Shown here: positions 18,406 to 27,093 of the stretch, one piece after another
Layout: every line of letters starts with the position of its first letter
How positions within the stretch are numbered: position 1 is the stretch's first letter
DNA from: JBFIHF01 sp964411125
GTDB taxonomy: Bacteria; Myxococcota_A; Bradymonadia; Bradymonadales; Bradymonadaceae
Reading direction: 5' to 3'
Length of the DNA stretch: 64,000 nt
NCBI GenBank assembly: GCA_964411125.1
Contig: CAYPJU010000023.1
Coordinates: forward strand, 1 to 64,000
Translations under genes and position numbers: made by a program
Notes under the pieces: generated by a model
What the model was told of the DNA's origin: nothing
Seen by the model: the letters and a program-made list of their open reading frames with translations, nothing else
The model's database searches: none

Positions 18406-20364
18406 TCACGATTTGTCGAAGTCGATGTCGTCGAGGTTGAGGTCGAAATCGATGTCGCCCCAGCCGTCGTCGACCTCGCTCATCTGCTCTCCCAGCCGCT
18501 TGCTGAGCTTCGCCGGATCGTCCTTGCTCCCCGCAGGGACCTCCGGGGTCGGCTCGGACGCCGGGTTCTCCCCCTCGCTGATGGCGAGCGAGGCGAGACG
18601 AACTCCAGTCAAGACTCCCGAAGATTCTCTCGCGAACGGATTATCGTCTTCCTCAGGCTCGTCGGCGGCCGAGAAGGACGAGGCAGGGAATGCGAACTGC
18701 GTGGACCGCGCCGGATCGACCTCGTCGTCTTCCTTCTTGTCGAAGATGTCGTCGGGCATCCCGAACAGGCCAGAGCCACGCGAGCTGCCCTTTTCGTCGG
18801 TGAGGGACCTCCCGGGGCCGTCGAACGACTCGGGCTCGACATCGGACTCTTCGTCTCCCGCCATCCCTCGCAGGGCGGCCCCCGACATCACCTGAGTGCC
18901 GCTCGAAGCCTCTTCCTCTTCTTCTTCTTCACCCTCCGACTCCTCCTCGACTTCCGACTTCGCGGGTGCGGGCTTGCCGCCCGCCATTCCCTGAAGCGCA
19001 GCGGTCGACATCACCTGCGTCGACGACGACGATTCCTCTTCGTCATCCTCCGCTTCGGACGGCTCCGCCGGCGCACTCGCGACGGCGGCCGCGGCGACGT
19101 CTTCGTCGCTCACCGGTTTCGACTTCAGCGTGCCACCCGTCGAGGGCTCGGCGACCGCGGGTTTCGATGACAGAGTCGAACCACCCGATTTCTCGGAGTC
19201 AGTCTCGACCTTTGCTCCGGCGGAGCGCTCGGCCGGTTTGGAGAGATCTTTCGCCAGCGCCGCGGACGAGAGCACGGCGGTGTGTCCACCGCTCTCGCGC
19301 TCGTCACCGGCATCGTCGGCGGGCTCATCCTTGCGCGAGGCCTTTCGCACGATCACACCGGCGAGCGGTGCGACGTCCTTCGCCGCGGGCTTTTCGGCCG
19401 GTTCGGCCGCAGGTTTTTCGTCCTCGGACTTCCGGGCGGGTTCTTCGGCTCTGGGCGCGGGGGGTTCCGGCGCGGTGCGGGCCGCGGCCTTTTCGGCCTT
19501 CTCTGCGGCGCGCGCTTCCTGCAGCGCCGGGGTGGGCTTCGCCGGGCCGGAGGGCGCAGCCTTCGGTGCCTCCGGTGTCGGAGCGTCCGTCGCTTCGAGC
19601 GCGAAGCCGGCCTTGCGCAACTGCTTCTCGAGATACGCGACCCGCTCCTGGGTCGCGTCGAGCTGCCGCTGCGTGATCTTGTACGCACGGTCGTTGTTGT
19701 CGGCGCGTCGGCGCTGCTTGTCGACGTTCGACGCCGTCTTCTTCAGGCGCTTTTCGAGGTCACGGATCTGCTCGGCGGCATCGGCCTGTGCCGTCTCGAG
19801 CTCGCGCTCCATCTGCTGGCGCATCTGAGCGATGCCCTCTTCGGCGTCTCCCGATGCCGCGACCGGCTCAGGCTTCGGTTCGGGCTTCGGCTCGGGTTTG
19901 GGCTCCGGCTTGCTCACCGACTTCTTCGCGTTCTTCGCCTCGGTCTCGAGCCGGGACACCTCTCCTTTCAGCTCGGCGACCTCCTGCCGGAGATCGAAGA
20001 TGATGTCGTTGCTGGGGATCGCGGGGGCCGCCTCCTCCGCTTCGTCCACCTTCTTGCGAAGTTCCTTGTTGTCGTTGCGGATGTCGTAGAGCTGCTGCTT
20101 GAGCTCCTTGACCTCCGCGCGCGCTTCGTCGAGCTCCTTCTCCAGGGCCACGGCGGCGGCCCCGTCGTTGCCGGCGGAGACCGATTTCACTTCCTTCTTC
20201 GCTGGCTTGGAAGCTGGCGCGGGCGCAGTCGCTCCGCGGCTCGCCTCCTCCAGCTCCTTGCGGGTCTCGATCAGCTCGCTGCGCGTGTTGATCGTCTGCA
20301 GGAAGAAGTAACCTGCGACGAACGCAAGCAAAATGGCAGCGGCACCCAAAATTTCGATGAGCAT
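18406..20364 (-). CDS. Membrane-anchored coiled-coil protein with repeated TQVMS motifs
   Basis: A 652-residue protein of unknown function. One N-terminal TM helix (about 3-24) is followed by a long charged coiled coil (about 28-270) interrupted by a PEPKPEPKPEPKPEP stretch, then a Pro/Ala/Glu-rich disordered tail. The tail holds repeats of one short motif: STQVMSTAALQGMAG, GTQVMSGAALRGMAG, the weaker HTAVLSSAALAKDL and STQFAFPASSF. Such spaced T-Q/S motifs in an acidic tail resemble kinase or FHA target sites, an inference supported only by the kinase and FHA genes elsewhere in the window. The acidic C-terminus ends in a short Asp-rich repeat (DIDFDLNLDDIDFD). Likely a cytoplasm-facing scaffold. 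Confidence 0.7.
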   Translation of the reverse strand: MLIEILGAAAILLAFVAGYFFLQTINTRSELIETRKELEEASRGATAPAPASKPAKKEVKSVSAGNDGAAAVALEKELDEARAEVKELKQQLYDIRNDNKELRKKVDEAEEAAPAIPSNDIIFDLRQEVAELKGEVSRLETEAKNAKKSVSKPEPKPEPKPEPKPEPVAASGDAEEGIAQMRQQMERELETAQADAAEQIRDLEKRLKKTASNVDKQRRRADNNDRAYKITQRQLDATQERVAYLEKQLRKAGFALEATDAPTPEAPKAAPSGPAKPTPALQEARAAEKAEKAAARTAPEPPAPRAEEPARKSEDEKPAAEPAEKPAAKDVAPLAGVIVRKASRKDEPADDAGDERESGGHTAVLSSAALAKDLSKPAERSAGAKVETDSEKSGGSTLSSKPAVAEPSTGGTLKSKPVSDEDVAAAAVASAPAEPSEAEDDEEESSSSTQVMSTAALQGMAGGKPAPAKSEVEEESEGEEEEEEEASSGTQVMSGAALRGMAGDEESDVEPESFDGPGRSLTDEKGSSRGSGLFGMPDDIFDKKEDDEVDPARSTQFAFPASSFSAADEPEEDDNPFARESSGVLTGVRLASLAISEGENPASEPTPEVPAGSKDDPAKLSKRLGEQMSEVDDGWGDIDFDLNLDDIDFDKS

Positions 20365-20442
20365 GATGTCGTCCTACGAGGCCCCGGCGCGGGGCTATCC
20401 GGTTCTGAGAACCGTCGGAAACGGATGGTCGAAAGCACCGGA

Positions 20443-20471
20443 GTTCTAGCCCCTGTGCGGGATAAGGTCAA
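20443..20471 (-). promoter_or_regulatory. Candidate sigma70 promoter for the TQVMS coiled-coil gene
   Basis: Read on the minus strand: TTGACC (20471-20466), a 17-bp spacer, then TAGAAC (20448-20443). The -35 box matches five of six consensus positions; the -10 box is weaker. It lies about 80 bp before the start at 20364 in a gene-free stretch of about 200 bp. Confidence 0.45.
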
Positions 20472-20529
20472 CTCGGCGGGAAGCGGTGTCGGGGACTTTG
20501 GAGCGCGATAGATTCGCAGTTCGAACGCA

Positions 20530-20549
20530 GGAGCGGCGGGCGCCGCTCC
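20530..20549 (-). terminator. GC hairpin downstream of a lipoprotein gene
   Basis: A perfect 9-bp stem with a 2-base loop (GGAGCGGCG, GG, CGCCGCTCC), 25 bp past the stop of the minus-strand lipoprotein gene at 20574. No T-run follows on that strand, so intrinsic termination is uncertain; it could instead protect the 3' end. Confidence 0.35.
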
Positions 20550-20573
20550 CGCGGGGAGGTCCTGGGAGGAACC

Positions 20574-22868
20574 TCAGTCACGATCGCCGAGGATCCTCAG
20601 GCCGGTCTCCCCCTTCCCAAACTCGGACGGCGCCCATTCGATGGTCGACGGAGCCCCCTCGTCTTCGAGCCGGTCGAGGATGTCCTCGCCTTTGACCGCC
20701 GCGATCGTCGTCAGAGTCTCACGGTACTTGCCGAAGACGAACCGAGCTCCTTCGAGGGCGCGTTCCGTCTCGGCGTCCTGGCCGCTGTCGAGCTGACTCT
20801 TCAGCTCTTCGAGTCGCTCGAGGAACGGCTCCTCGAACCCGAGCTCGATCTGGACCTCGTTCACGAGCATCGTGTGAAACACCTTCGCGGGGTCGATGGT
20901 GTGCGCCGGCCCGCGCTCGCCCACCGGGATCGACTCCCATTCGGTGTGCGACACCATCTTCGTGAAATCGATCGTGTCGATGAGGAAGTTCGAGAACGCC
21001 GAGCGGCGCGACTCGGGGACGTAGAACTCGCGGGCGTGATCGAACCAGATCGATTTCGCCATGATGCCCGCGGTGGAGATCATGCGGTGCGAATCGCCGA
21101 GATCGTCGTCGAGCAGATGGTGTTCGATCTCCTCCCACATCTCGAGCGTGACCGTCTCCCAATCCTCGAACTCTTCGTTCCCGTCGGCGAGTTGCTGCTC
21201 TCCGTACGCATTGAACTCGGCGAGCGCGCTGTCGGTGTCCTGCGACAGCTCCTGATAATCCTCGAGGAAGGGCCGAGCGGCGCGCTTGCGACCGAGCGAC
21301 CGATCGACGCCGATCCGCCACTCGACGAACATGTCGTACTGGTCGTCGAAGTCGAGATCGTTGGATGCGGCGAGCTCTTCGTCGATGTCGTCGAGGGCCA
21401 CAGCGTACTCGTGGAAGGCGTCGTAGACGGCATTCGCGACGTTCTCCAGATGCTCGACCTCCTCGGCCGTGGTCGGGGTCGCGAACTCGTCGGGGTGCGG
21501 CGTCGCGGTGTTGGCGACGCGCGACTCGACCTCTTCGCCGGAGAGGATGCGCTCACCGAGGGCCTGAAGCTGTTCGGCCTGCGTTTGCACGGCCGCGCCG
21601 AGCTCTCCCGCCGCGATCTTCTCGGCGATGAGATTGTTGGCCGATTCGATTCGCGTCAGCCCGTTTCGGTAGTACTTCGTGAGCCCCGCCATCGAGGCCT
21701 CGTTGAGGTGATAGCGGCTGCGCTCGCTGCGGATGTGGAGCTTGGGGTTGAGCAGCAGGACGTCGGGAAGTCCCTGGACGTCGGGGAGCACGTCGAGCTC
21801 TTCGAGCCGGCGATAGACCGCCTCCATCGGAGCGACCGGTGCCCGACTTCCGTTCCATGCCACCGTGCCGCTCATCACGTCGGTGTCGAGCGACTCCACA
21901 TGCCGGTCCGGACTGTCGGTGCGCACGTCGATCTTCGCCGCGCGCTTGATCCCTTCTTCGTCGATCGCTCCGTCGAACTTCGCCGCGATGAGGAGCCGAC
22001 GAATGTCGACGTCGTTGTCCCAGCGAATTCGGCCGCGAGCGACCATGCCGTTGTCGAGCAAGAGATGCTCGGTCGTGTCGTAATAGATGTCGTCCATGAT
22101 GTCGGTGCCGACCGAAAGTTCACGGTCGCGGTCCGGCTCTTCCTCGTCGGGCTCGTAGCGGCCCGACTCGATCGACAGCGCGACGTAAGGGAGCGCCTCG
22201 CGGACCGCCATCGATTCGTCATCCCACCGAACCTCGTCGGGCTCGTAGTCGTAGGTCAGCCCTTCCATCCCGTCGTAACGACGCAGGCGGCTGAAGATCG
22301 TACGCCCTCGCGAATCGGTGTCGCTCAAGATCGCGTTGAGAAGCGGAGCTTCGATCCCATGAACCGTCGTCGCCGCTTCCAGTTCGACGTTGTCGCGCGC
22401 CCAGCCTCCGCCTGTGGAACCGGCGAACGTGTTCCGGTCGATGTAGGGTCGGTCGATCGTGGCGATGCAGCGCGTCTCGATCGCCGCGACGAGCTGCTCG
22501 AGCGTCGTCGGCCCGACCCAACTGACGTCGTCGAGCTGCAGGAAGTCGTCGAACAAGTTGTCGTCGCCGGTACCGATCTGTCCGTCGGCTCCCTGGCGAT
22601 GCTTCCAGATCGAGTTCGCGGCACGCGAGTTGACCCCCATCGCCTTCAAAGCGTCGGCGTCGGACGTCGACTCGTTGACGAGCTTGAGCGCTTCGGTCAT
22701 CTGACAGTCACTGAACCGCCCGTCCGACTTGGCACCCACACCTCCGAACGAGGCGAACTCGTCGTCTCCGGGGACCGGAGCCTCGTCTTCGACCGCCTGA
22801 CCACAGCCCAACAGGGCAAACGATGCGGCGATGAGGGCCGCTCCAACCTGGTGTTTGCTCAGTTTCAT
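20574..22868 (-). CDS. Large lipoprotein with helix-hairpin-helix and possible CYTH-like region
   Basis: A 764-residue lipoprotein: lipobox FALLGC (Cys 22), ATG 22868 after GGAGAGAGAG. Residues about 50-130 (DALKAMGVNSRAANSIWKHR ... DDVSWVGPTTLEQLV) look like helix-hairpin-helix motifs similar to ComEA-type repeats. Around 250-300 the pattern DIYYDTTEHLLLDNGMVARG followed by RIRWDN is reminiscent of the central strands of CYTH/triphosphate-tunnel domains (YFDT...LL...G..LR.R), though an ExExK signature is not seen. The rest is acidic and helical. It lies 29 bp downstream of another lipoprotein gene in the same direction. Export to the envelope is firm; the domain assignments are tentative. 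Confidence 0.65.
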   Translation of the reverse strand: MKLSKHQVGAALIAASFALLGCGQAVEDEAPVPGDDEFASFGGVGAKSDGRFSDCQMTEALKLVNESTSDADALKAMGVNSRAANSIWKHRQGADGQIGTGDDNLFDDFLQLDDVSWVGPTTLEQLVAAIETRCIATIDRPYIDRNTFAGSTGGGWARDNVELEAATTVHGIEAPLLNAILSDTDSRGRTIFSRLRRYDGMEGLTYDYEPDEVRWDDESMAVREALPYVALSIESGRYEPDEEEPDRDRELSVGTDIMDDIYYDTTEHLLLDNGMVARGRIRWDNDVDIRRLLIAAKFDGAIDEEGIKRAAKIDVRTDSPDRHVESLDTDVMSGTVAWNGSRAPVAPMEAVYRRLEELDVLPDVQGLPDVLLLNPKLHIRSERSRYHLNEASMAGLTKYYRNGLTRIESANNLIAEKIAAGELGAAVQTQAEQLQALGERILSGEEVESRVANTATPHPDEFATPTTAEEVEHLENVANAVYDAFHEYAVALDDIDEELAASNDLDFDDQYDMFVEWRIGVDRSLGRKRAARPFLEDYQELSQDTDSALAEFNAYGEQQLADGNEEFEDWETVTLEMWEEIEHHLLDDDLGDSHRMISTAGIMAKSIWFDHAREFYVPESRRSAFSNFLIDTIDFTKMVSHTEWESIPVGERGPAHTIDPAKVFHTMLVNEVQIELGFEEPFLERLEELKSQLDSGQDAETERALEGARFVFGKYRETLTTIAAVKGEDILDRLEDEGAPSTIEWAPSEFGKGETGLRILGDRD

Positions 22869-22897
22869 CTCTCTCTCCGTGTGCTCTGTAGTTTCGG

Positions 22898-24067
22898 TCA
22901 CTGGCCAGCGGAAGTCACGACACCGTTTTCACGGATGGGCACGCCGTGACGCGTGTTGCCGTACCGAAGGGAAATGTTCGGCGAAATCTCGAAGCCCCAC
23001 GCCTCCAGCAGCGTGATGGGATCGATGAAGTTTGCTTCGCCGCGAGCGGCGAGTTTGCTGGGCCGGCCCGACATCTCGATCCCCACGACGACCCCGTCGC
23101 GGATGTCGAGGTGGCCGTTGTAGAGCAGATGTTTGCCCCGGCTCAGATGGGGGTTGGTCAGGATGAGGTCCTGCAGGAACGACCGCCGCGACGCGGGGAG
23201 GCAATGGAAAGTGCCGTCCGAAAGGATCGCGACGTTGTTGGCCCACTTCTGTCCCGAACGACCTCGGGCGTAGATGTCGGGGTGATACACTTCGTCGTAG
23301 TGCGCGAGAACGTTGCCCGTACCGCCGACCGCCTCCTCGTAGCGGGCGGCCTCGTAGTCGAAGCCCTGCGGGTGGGTCAGAGTCTCGGTGCCCACGATTC
23401 GGTTGTAGACGACGTCGGTGTCCTCGAGGTCGGCGGTCAGCGCCGCGGGCGTCACCTCCGTGTAGTCGAACGCCATGTTCTCCATCGCAGGCGTCGTCGC
23501 CGGATAGGGCGTCCAGACCCGCTCGCCGTCGTCGTCGATTTCGTTGACGTCATAGGCGACCGCACCGTTGAGGCGCGCTGTCGCGACCATCTCTATCACC
23601 GCCGGCGGGAGCTCGGTGCCGGCGAACGAGCGACCGCTGAGGACCTGTTCGGCTTCGTCGTCCGGCAGGTTCGCGACCAGGGCGAGCTCGAGCGCTCGCT
23701 CCTTCGCTTCGTCGGCGACGATGTAGCTGTCGTCCTCGGGATTCAGGGAGTCGCGGATGGCGAGGATCTCTCCGCGTGACACGCGGCCTCCCGTCTCGGC
23801 GAACATCGAATCGATGTCGTCCGCGGTGAGCACGCCGTCGGCTTTCGCCGCGTTGAACGCCGAGATCACGGACTCCGTGTCCGCCTTGCCGAGGTGCTCG
23901 TCGACCCGCTCGGGGCCCCATTCACCATCGACCTCCTGCGCCGCGCACGCTCGCATTCCGCACGGAATCTCGTCGCCCGCGTCGGTCGGAGCCGTCGGCT
24001 CGTCCACGTTGCCGCATGCCGCGAGGACGAGGAAGAAACACGTCGCCCATCGTTTCGAATTCTTCAT
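22898..24067 (-). CDS. Lipoprotein of unknown function
   Basis: A 389-residue lipoprotein (lipobox VLAAC, Cys 18) starting at ATG 24067; the frame is open upstream but the signal peptide fixes this start. A short EF-hand-like helix pair may be present (AAKADGVLTADDIDSMF), weak by itself. The C-terminal half contains ordered-looking segments (GTFHCLPASRRSFLQDLI, LLYNGHLDIRDGVVVGIEMSG) that suggest a compact globular domain, not recognised. It precedes the HhH/CYTH-like lipoprotein by 29 bp and is probably co-expressed with it. Confidence 0.65.
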   Translation of the reverse strand: MKNSKRWATCFFLVLAACGNVDEPTAPTDAGDEIPCGMRACAAQEVDGEWGPERVDEHLGKADTESVISAFNAAKADGVLTADDIDSMFAETGGRVSRGEILAIRDSLNPEDDSYIVADEAKERALELALVANLPDDEAEQVLSGRSFAGTELPPAVIEMVATARLNGAVAYDVNEIDDDGERVWTPYPATTPAMENMAFDYTEVTPAALTADLEDTDVVYNRIVGTETLTHPQGFDYEAARYEEAVGGTGNVLAHYDEVYHPDIYARGRSGQKWANNVAILSDGTFHCLPASRRSFLQDLILTNPHLSRGKHLLYNGHLDIRDGVVVGIEMSGRPSKLAARGEANFIDPITLLEAWGFEISPNISLRYGNTRHGVPIRENGVVTSAGQ

Positions 24068-24234
24068 CACCACCACCGGACCGGATACCAGAACCGCATG
24101 TTCGGTTTGCAGGTGGCGTGCCAGATCCAACTCGACGGATTCATGCGGATTTCGGAGCATCCGAGGCGACCGGAGTGGTCACTGGAGTGACCGATCGAGG
24201 CATGGAGGCGACAGTGTCGGTCCGCCGTACCGAC

Positions 24235-27093
24235 TCAGCGAACGACGGCGTATCCCTGGGCGGGATCGTCCAGGTTCCGGACGTGCACGAAGTTGTCGTT
24301 CGGATCGGGAGACAGCAACAGCGTTCCGGGCGGAAGGCCAGGGACCCAGGCGACGTCCGTCGGGTAGAGACCTTCCACGCACTGCTGACCGTTCGAGTTG
24401 CACGTCGGATACTCGAGCGGTTCGAACCCGCTCGCGATCTGGAAGGTGTAGCTGAGGTCTCGGGTCGGCTCGATCGCCTCGGGGTCGTAACCCGGGAACA
24501 TGTAGAACGCGTAGTAGGGCCCCTGGAAGATCTCTCCCGAAGCGACCCTCGACTGCGCTCGATCCGCACCGTACCGCGCCACGCACTCCCCGAGCGCGCT
24601 CGTGAACGCGGACTCTTGCCCGAGGTTGTCGGCGACGACCGTCCAGACACCGACCGGCCGGATCGCGTAGCTGACCGCCGTCTCGAAGCAGGAGCGAGTG
24701 ACGACGTCTTCGGCGAGCCCTTCTTCTCCCTCCACGGGCGCGACGCGGATCGCGTCAGCCCGAACCTGGACGATGTCGTACTCCAGGTCGCCCTCGACCT
24801 CGCAATCGTCGAGCGGGGAGCTGATGATCTGGAACCGGTCGCCTACCCGAACATCCGCTTCGCAAGCGTCCGCGCCGATGTCGACCCACAGCGTCCCATC
24901 TTCTTCGGCCTCTTCGGCGAGGACCGCATCGGCACCGCCGGCAGCCTCGAGCGCCCCCTCGTACGTCACCGTGATCGTGTCGTCGACGACCATCGCGTCG
25001 TACGAACGGGTCGCGACGAACGGCTCGGGGGTTCCCGATTCGACGTCGAAGGCGACGGTGTGGAGCTCGGCGAGCGTGGCACGGTCACGGTCTTCGAGAG
25101 CGGCGACGTCGGTCGGGTCGACCGTCGCGGCCGACACTTCGAACGGCTGCGGCGTCAGAGGTGACGTGCACTTCAGATCCTGAGGGGCGGAAGGATTGTC
25201 GGCCGCGTATTCGGTGAGCGCCTCGACGAAGGCGTCGGGCTGTTCACACGTTCCGTTGCCGAGCACGCGCGCCTGGTCCACTCCGGCATCGACCAGCGTG
25301 AAGCGCGGGTTGTGCAGGACGGAGACGCCGTCGCGGAAGAAACCACGCTCGCAGAGGTCGAACTGCGTGAAGCTGAACGCTTCGCACGGCTCGCAATCTT
25401 CGCTGCCCGACTCCACGCATTCGGCGCAGGCGACGAACTCTTCGCTCAGACACGAGGCGGGGAGCTCCGGGTCGTCCGCGACGACGCGGAACGTCGCCGA
25501 CACCAGCGGGAACGGAGGAATCTCGAGACAGATCGATTCGCGCTCGCCCTGCTCCATCGCCCAGAACTCGGCGTCGCTCACGGGCTCTTCTCCCGTGATC
25601 TCGCAGAAGGTGACGAGCGTCTCGACGTACTGCACCGAGCCTGCGTTCGAGGAGACGTACGCGCCGAAGTCGTAGCGCATCACCACGTGTTCGTCGTCGT
25701 CGGGGTCGGTCCACACGCGGGTGCGCTCGATCGCCCCTTCGACCGCCAGCGGTGACGGGATGACGTCGATGCCGAGCTCGACGTCGTACGCATCGAACTG
25801 GGGCGCGTGGGCGCGGCCCGCGTCGATCAGACGCTTGCGGCGCCGGTCGACGACGAGCACTTGCTCGCCGGCGCGGTCGGTCACGTAGACGAAAGCTCCG
25901 TGGGTGTCGGTCCCGATCGCGTCGAAGCCGAGCTTGCGGACCGCCTCTTCGGTGCGACCGCTCGGCCCGTAGCACGCCGCGTCGGCGGGGTAATCCACGT
26001 CTCCGTCGCCATCGTTGTCCGTCTCGTCGCTGCACGCGCTGAGCGGGGGCTCTGCGAAGGTCGGGACGTCCTCGGCCATGCCGGAGGCCGCCATGCATTC
26101 TGGATCGTCGCGATCGAACAGGCCGTCGCCGTCGTCGTCCAACCCGTTGGCGCACACGTCGACCGCCTGTCGGCCGTTCCCGAGCTCGGACTCGGCACCG
26201 CGCGGACCGAAGCACTGTGGGTCCCCCTGGTCGACACGGCCGTCGCCGTCGTTGTCGAGGCCGTCGCTACAGTCGTAGGTGAGCGAGACGTTCGCCGTGA
26301 TGCACGGCTTCTCGTCGACGCCGTTCAGGCAAGGGGTGTCGAAGCCCTCGGGGGTCGGCGCGAACGAGACGACGCTCGCATACTGAAGGTCGCGGTAGAC
26401 GACCCACGCCTCGTCCCCCTGCGGGATGAATTCGAGGTCCGACACGGTGCCGGGCAGTTCGAGCGATACGGGCTCCGCGTCGGACGGGACGACGTCGCAG
26501 TCGTACTCGCCTCCGGACCCGCACTCGGTCGCACCCCCGAACGCCGTCAGCATCGACGGACTTCCCGAGGCGACCACGACCGTGCCCGCAGTGGGGTCGA
26601 CCGCCATCGCGACCGGCGTCTCGTCGACCCGGTAACGTTCGGCGAGCACCTCGGGCCCGCGCAGGTCGATGATGCTGACGTCGCGGTCGAGCTGATTGAG
26701 CGTGTAGGCGGCGGTGCCGTCGGGCGACACGCCGACATCGACCGGAAGCCGGCCGACGCGAAGATGGTTCGGGCCCGGGGTCGACGGGTCGAGGTCGACG
26801 AGGCGCGGCAATCCGATGCTGAGATCGAGGAGCGCGAGCTTGTCGCTCCGCTCGTTCACCACGACACCGATCGCGCCACGCTCTCCCGCTTCGCAAGGAC
26901 TGATCGTGTACTCGATCACCTTGTCCAGGTTCTCGAACGTCGTGAGGCAGACGTCCCCGCGCGCGACGGCGATCTTCGTCGGGCCTTCGAGACTGCGCGG
27001 CGGGACGAGCGTCGTCTCGCGACAGCCGGAGAGCGCCACGAGCGTCGGCACGCAGACGAGCGTCGTCAGTGCGATGAGCGGGAGTCGACGCAT
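24235..27093 (-). CDS. Beta-propeller-like lipoprotein with DNDGDG Ca-binding repeats
   Basis: A 952-residue lipoprotein (lipobox VALSGC, Cys 24). The N-terminal third has YncE-like propeller strands (LRVGRLPVDVGVSPDGTAAY, VAMAVDPTAGTVVVASG). Near residues 270-390 are three Cys-bracketed calcium-loop repeats of the form C.DGxDNDGDGxVDxxDPxC, common in secreted myxobacterial proteins. The C-terminal half has a further Cys-rich patch (CAECVESGSEDCEPC) and beta-rich sequence. The start overlaps the stop of the propeller lipoprotein upstream (TGATG), so the two are translationally coupled. Surface adhesion or sensing is a guess. Confidence 0.75.
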   Translation of the reverse strand: MRRLPLIALTTLVCVPTLVALSGCRETTLVPPRSLEGPTKIAVARGDVCLTTFENLDKVIEYTISPCEAGERGAIGVVVNERSDKLALLDLSIGLPRLVDLDPSTPGPNHLRVGRLPVDVGVSPDGTAAYTLNQLDRDVSIIDLRGPEVLAERYRVDETPVAMAVDPTAGTVVVASGSPSMLTAFGGATECGSGGEYDCDVVPSDAEPVSLELPGTVSDLEFIPQGDEAWVVYRDLQYASVVSFAPTPEGFDTPCLNGVDEKPCITANVSLTYDCSDGLDNDGDGRVDQGDPQCFGPRGAESELGNGRQAVDVCANGLDDDGDGLFDRDDPECMAASGMAEDVPTFAEPPLSACSDETDNDGDGDVDYPADAACYGPSGRTEEAVRKLGFDAIGTDTHGAFVYVTDRAGEQVLVVDRRRKRLIDAGRAHAPQFDAYDVELGIDVIPSPLAVEGAIERTRVWTDPDDDEHVVMRYDFGAYVSSNAGSVQYVETLVTFCEITGEEPVSDAEFWAMEQGERESICLEIPPFPLVSATFRVVADDPELPASCLSEEFVACAECVESGSEDCEPCEAFSFTQFDLCERGFFRDGVSVLHNPRFTLVDAGVDQARVLGNGTCEQPDAFVEALTEYAADNPSAPQDLKCTSPLTPQPFEVSAATVDPTDVAALEDRDRATLAELHTVAFDVESGTPEPFVATRSYDAMVVDDTITVTYEGALEAAGGADAVLAEEAEEDGTLWVDIGADACEADVRVGDRFQIISSPLDDCEVEGDLEYDIVQVRADAIRVAPVEGEEGLAEDVVTRSCFETAVSYAIRPVGVWTVVADNLGQESAFTSALGECVARYGADRAQSRVASGEIFQGPYYAFYMFPGYDPEAIEPTRDLSYTFQIASGFEPLEYPTCNSNGQQCVEGLYPTDVAWVPGLPPGTLLLSPDPNDNFVHVRNLDDPAQGYAVVR

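Noticed and set aside
17055..18440. 461-residue plus-strand frame through cysS
   Set aside because: Entirely antisense to a clearly conserved tRNA synthetase; typical mirror frame of GC-rich DNA.
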